Shown: piece by piece, positions 5,895-7,961 of the stretch
Layout of the letters: every line of letters begins with the position of its first letter
How positions within the stretch are numbered: the first letter of the stretch is position 1
DNA from: Bacteroidota bacterium
Lineage (GTDB): Bacteria; Bacteroidota; Bacteroidia; Flavobacteriales_D; Crocinitomicaceae
NCBI GenBank assembly: GCA_018825925.1
Contig: JAHKAT010000056.1
Location: 1-7,961 of the forward strand
Direction: 5' to 3'
Length of the DNA: 7,961 bases
Made by a program: the position numbers and the translations under genes
Notes under the pieces: model-generated
What the model saw: only the letters and a program-made list of their open reading frames with translations
Told to the model about the DNA's origin: nothing
Database searches by the model: none

Positions 5895-7124
5895 TTAATC
5901 CTTGTTGAGTAGAATTTCTTTTGCCATTTTCATTGGCATACTCATGTATTTCTTTTCTAAATAACCCACGATTTTTTCGAGTACTTCTTTAGAATTTGGG
6001 TCTAAACTCTCTAATTCCGATCTAAAAACCTCATTCATCGCAATGGTTTTGATATCCTTTACTTTTTTCGGAACCTCACGCATTGCAAGTTCTATATTTC
6101 TTTCGTGATTTAATCTGTTGAAACTGACAATTGATTCATCTATGATTTTTTCAACTTGCTGAATTTCAGAAGAACGATGCTTTAAATTTTCATCGGAAAC
6201 CTTCTGTAAATAAGAAACCGAGATGTGAAAAACATTGTGTTCTTGTATGATTTTCGGGTCTAAATCTTGTGGAATTGCGATGTCAATCACCAGCTTTTTA
6301 TCCGTTTCACCGATTAATAATCGTTCGTATATTTCTGGCGTTACAATATGATGATCTGTTCCTGTACAAGCAATTAAAACATCAAAACCTTCATTAAAAT
6401 CATTTAATTGGGTCAAAGGATACGCCTTGCCTTTTAGTTCTTTTGCAAGTGATTCTGCTTTCGAAAAGGTTCTATTGAAAACGGAAAACTTGGAATAACC
6501 ATGTTTTTTCAAAAAACGACTCAATGTAGTATTGGTCACTCCAGCGCCAACAACCAACACCCTTGCATCCAAAGGAATATTTAGTTCTTTCATTCGCTGA
6601 TAGGCCAAGGAAACGACAGATACTGGCTTTTTACTGATTGAGGTCTCTGTGTAAACTCGCTTGGCAGTGGCAATGGTTTGTTTGGTCAATATTCTTAAAA
6701 AATCACCTGTCAAACCTAGTTGATGACCTAATTCATAAGCATTTCGCACTTGGGTTATAATCTCTCGTTCACCAATTACCATAGAATCTATAGAAGAGGC
6801 GACACGAAAAATGTGATTTACGGCATCTTTACCATAAAAGTAATTCGCTTTCTTACCGTATTCAATTGATTTTTCAGTGGAGATTTCCGGATACAAAAAT
6901 GAAAATATGGTAGAAAAATTAGTCGAATCTATTCGCGTTTTACCGCAAAAGATAAATTCCACTCGGTTACAAGTAGAAAGAAACTGAAACTCTGTCCAGT
7001 GCATTTTTGCTTTAACATCCTTTAAACGACTCTCAAGTTGGTCTCTTTCGATATGCAGACACCCAATTTCATTAACATCGAGGTTGTTGTGCGTAAAAGC
7101 GATTATTTGTAATGTATCGTACAT
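5895..7124 (-). CDS. hemA: Glutamyl-tRNA reductase
   Basis: A 409-residue cytosolic, NADPH-dependent enzyme that reduces glutamyl-tRNA(Glu) to glutamate-1-semialdehyde, the first committed and usually rate-limiting step of C5-pathway tetrapyrrole synthesis. Counting from the chosen start, STCNRVE holds the catalytic C52, SMVIGEREI (114-122) belongs to the active-site domain, VVGAGVTN (191-198) and VFNRT (215-219) mark the nucleotide-binding Rossmann domain, and the last hundred residues form the helical dimerization domain. The glycine loop reads GAGVTN where many homologues have GAGEMG; I recall GAGxTN forms in Bacteroidota. The frame stays open to an ATG at 7160, but a promoter -7 box (7138-7145) lies between the two ATGs, and the family's N-terminus (IIAFTHNNL) fits the ATG at 7124, which I take as the start. 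hemC follows 3 bp downstream. Confidence 0.96.
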   Translation of the reverse strand: MYDTLQIIAFTHNNLDVNEIGCLHIERDQLESRLKDVKAKMHWTEFQFLSTCNRVEFIFCGKTRIDSTNFSTIFSFLYPEISTEKSIEYGKKANYFYGKDAVNHIFRVASSIDSMVIGEREIITQVRNAYELGHQLGLTGDFLRILTKQTIATAKRVYTETSISKKPVSVVSLAYQRMKELNIPLDARVLVVGAGVTNTTLSRFLKKHGYSKFSVFNRTFSKAESLAKELKGKAYPLTQLNDFNEGFDVLIACTGTDHHIVTPEIYERLLIGETDKKLVIDIAIPQDLDPKIIQEHNVFHISVSYLQKVSDENLKHRSSEIQQVEKIIDESIVSFNRLNHERNIELAMREVPKKVKDIKTIAMNEVFRSELESLDPNSKEVLEKIVGYLEKKYMSMPMKMAKEILLNKD

Positions 7125-7137
7125 ATTTGTCGTGAGG

Positions 7138-7145
7138 CAAAAGTA
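7138..7145 (-). promoter_or_regulatory. Promoter -7 box for the hemA-hemC-hemD operon
   Basis: On the minus strand TACTTTTG matches TAnnTTTG exactly, 13 bp before the hemA ATG at 7124. A TTGAC at the upper limit of spacing (TTG at 7169-7171, 23-bp spacer) could be the -33 element. The predicted leader is about 10 bases. The box lies inside the rejected 5' extension of hemA. Confidence 0.55.
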
Positions 7146-7276
7146 TAGCCGCTTTGTCATATTATTGTCAAAAAACGTACAAAAACGACTTATGGATTTA
7201 ATTTAGAACGAATATGAATAACGAGGCCTGTTTGACAAGGAGTTTTTAGGGCGTCATTTGTGCAAGCAAAAAGTTG

Positions 7277-7284
7277 TTTCTTTG
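7277..7284 (+). promoter_or_regulatory. Possible promoter -7 box for rsmI
   Basis: TTTCTTTG matches TAnnTTTG with one mismatch (T for A at the second position) and ends 12 bp before the rsmI ATG, predicting a leader of about 10 bases. A TTTG at 7257-7260 lies 16 bp upstream, slightly short for the -33 element. The 172-bp divergent region otherwise shows only AT-rich sequence and short CAAAAACG-like repeats. Confidence 0.35.
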
Positions 7285-7296
7285 TAAAAAAAGCAA

Positions 7297-7961
7297 ATGC
7301 CAGAATTGGTTTTAGTGCCAACTCCGATTGGTAATCTTGAGGATATTACTCTACGCGCTTTGCGCATTTTAAAGGAGTGCGATGTAATTTATGCGGAAGA
7401 TACGCGGGTAACAAAGCGCTTGTTAAATCATTACGACATCACGAAGCAACTAATTGCATTTCATGCGCACAATGAGCACAGGGCTTTGGAAAAGGTGGTG
7501 CAGCACATAGAAGCAGGAAGCTGCAGTGTGCTTGTTTCTGACGCAGGTACTCCAGGCATATCTGACCCGGGGTTTTTATTGGCACGAGCGTGTATAGAAA
7601 AAGGAATCAAGGTGACTTGCTTGCCTGGACCAGCGGCTTTTATTCCGGCGTTGGTTGGCAGTGGTATGGCTTGCGATCGATTTATTTTCGAAGGATTTTT
7701 GCCCCATAAAAAAGGGCGCCAAACAAAATGGCTTGGTTTTCAAGAAGAGGAACGAACCATGGTTTTATACGAATCGCCGCATCGTTTGATTAAATGCCTC
7801 GAGGAAATAAAAGAATATTTGGGTGCCGATAGAAAAGTTTGTGTCGTGCGTGAAATTTCCAAAATGTTTGAAACCTATCACCGAGACTCAGCTGAAAATT
7901 TAATTCAATATTTCACCACAACAGCACCAAAGGGAGAAATTGTGGTAATTGTTGAAGGAAG
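7297..7961 (+). CDS. rsmI: 16S rRNA (cytidine-1402 2'-O)-methyltransferase RsmI (3' partial)
   Basis: RsmI is a cytosolic SAM-dependent enzyme of the tetrapyrrole-methylase fold that adds a 2'-O-methyl group to C1402 in the decoding centre of 16S rRNA. The start is MPELVLVPTPIGNLEDIT, with the PTPIGNL family signature at residues 8-14. Further landmarks are YAEDTR (32-37), VSDAGTPGISDPG (80-92), a PGPAA loop, YESPHRL, REISKMFET and GEIVVIVEG at the window edge. The frame is open for 221 codons and runs off the end without a stop, and no earlier ATG precedes it in frame nearby. Bacteroidota members I recall are only slightly longer than this, so little should be missing. It is divergent from hemA, with no functional link expected. 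Despite the shared fold with haem-pathway methylases, the RsmI motifs make the rRNA role clear. Confidence 0.96.
   Translation, partial: MPELVLVPTPIGNLEDITLRALRILKECDVIYAEDTRVTKRLLNHYDITKQLIAFHAHNEHRALEKVVQHIEAGSCSVLVSDAGTPGISDPGFLLARACIEKGIKVTCLPGPAAFIPALVGSGMACDRFIFEGFLPHKKGRQTKWLGFQEEERTMVLYESPHRLIKCLEEIKEYLGADRKVCVVREISKMFETYHRDSAENLIQYFTTTAPKGEIVVIVEG

Noticed and set aside
7125..7160. Upstream in-frame ATG as the start of hemA
   Set aside because: It adds twelve residues outside the family's usual N-terminus and lies upstream of the best promoter box.
7214..7249. Eleven-codon open frame in the hemA-rsmI gap
   Set aside because: Its length and composition are what chance predicts, with no ribosome-binding site or conservation evidence.
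7231..7260. TTTGACA as a sigma70-type -35 element for rsmI
   Set aside because: No matching -10 element is found at 17 bp, and Bacteroidota promoters use a different consensus.

Overview
The window looks like a chromosomal segment of a low-GC Bacteroidota, probably a gliding or T9SS-bearing member of Flavobacteriia or a near relative. Three things point there: a secreted protease with a type A T9SS C-terminal sorting domain, a GldH gliding lipoprotein, and several TAnnTTTG-type promoter -7 boxes. The species cannot be named from this sequence alone. The genes are chromosomal and mostly housekeeping. No rRNA, tRNA, CRISPR array, insertion sequence or phage gene was seen.

Layout, left to right. 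(1) Positions 1-2007, plus strand: the 3' part of a large secreted M43-type zinc metalloprotease (protease, PKD, jelly-roll-like and sorting domains), closed by a clear intrinsic terminator. (2) 2110-2352, plus strand: a small two-helix membrane protein with an exported CxxC pair and no known function. (3) 2385-5891, minus strand: gldH, a PSP1-domain (RicT/YaaT-like) protein, hemD and hemC, and behind them hemA up to 7124. In transcription order this is hemA-hemC-hemD-PSP1-gldH. Both convergent genes end within 32 bp of each other. (4) 7125-7296: a 172-bp divergent promoter region. (5) 7297 to the window end, plus strand: rsmI, missing only its 3' end.

How the genes work together. hemA, hemC and hemD supply three steps from glutamyl-tRNA to uroporphyrinogen III; hemA and hemC are 3 bp apart and hemC and hemD overlap by 17 bp, so they are almost certainly co-transcribed. 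The 70-bp gap to the PSP1 gene has a possible promoter but no terminator, so read-through from the haem genes is possible. The PSP1 gene overlaps gldH by 23 bp, which suggests coupled translation. RsmI methylates 16S rRNA and is unrelated to its divergent neighbour. The M43 protease is a likely T9SS cargo, and GldH belongs to the gliding machinery tied to that secretion system.

No wholly new system is evident. The points most worth a second look are the PSP1-gldH coupling with its cysteine motifs, a terminator-quality hairpin on the antisense strand inside the PSP1 gene, the unknown CxxC membrane protein, and promoter boxes that nearly touch start codons.
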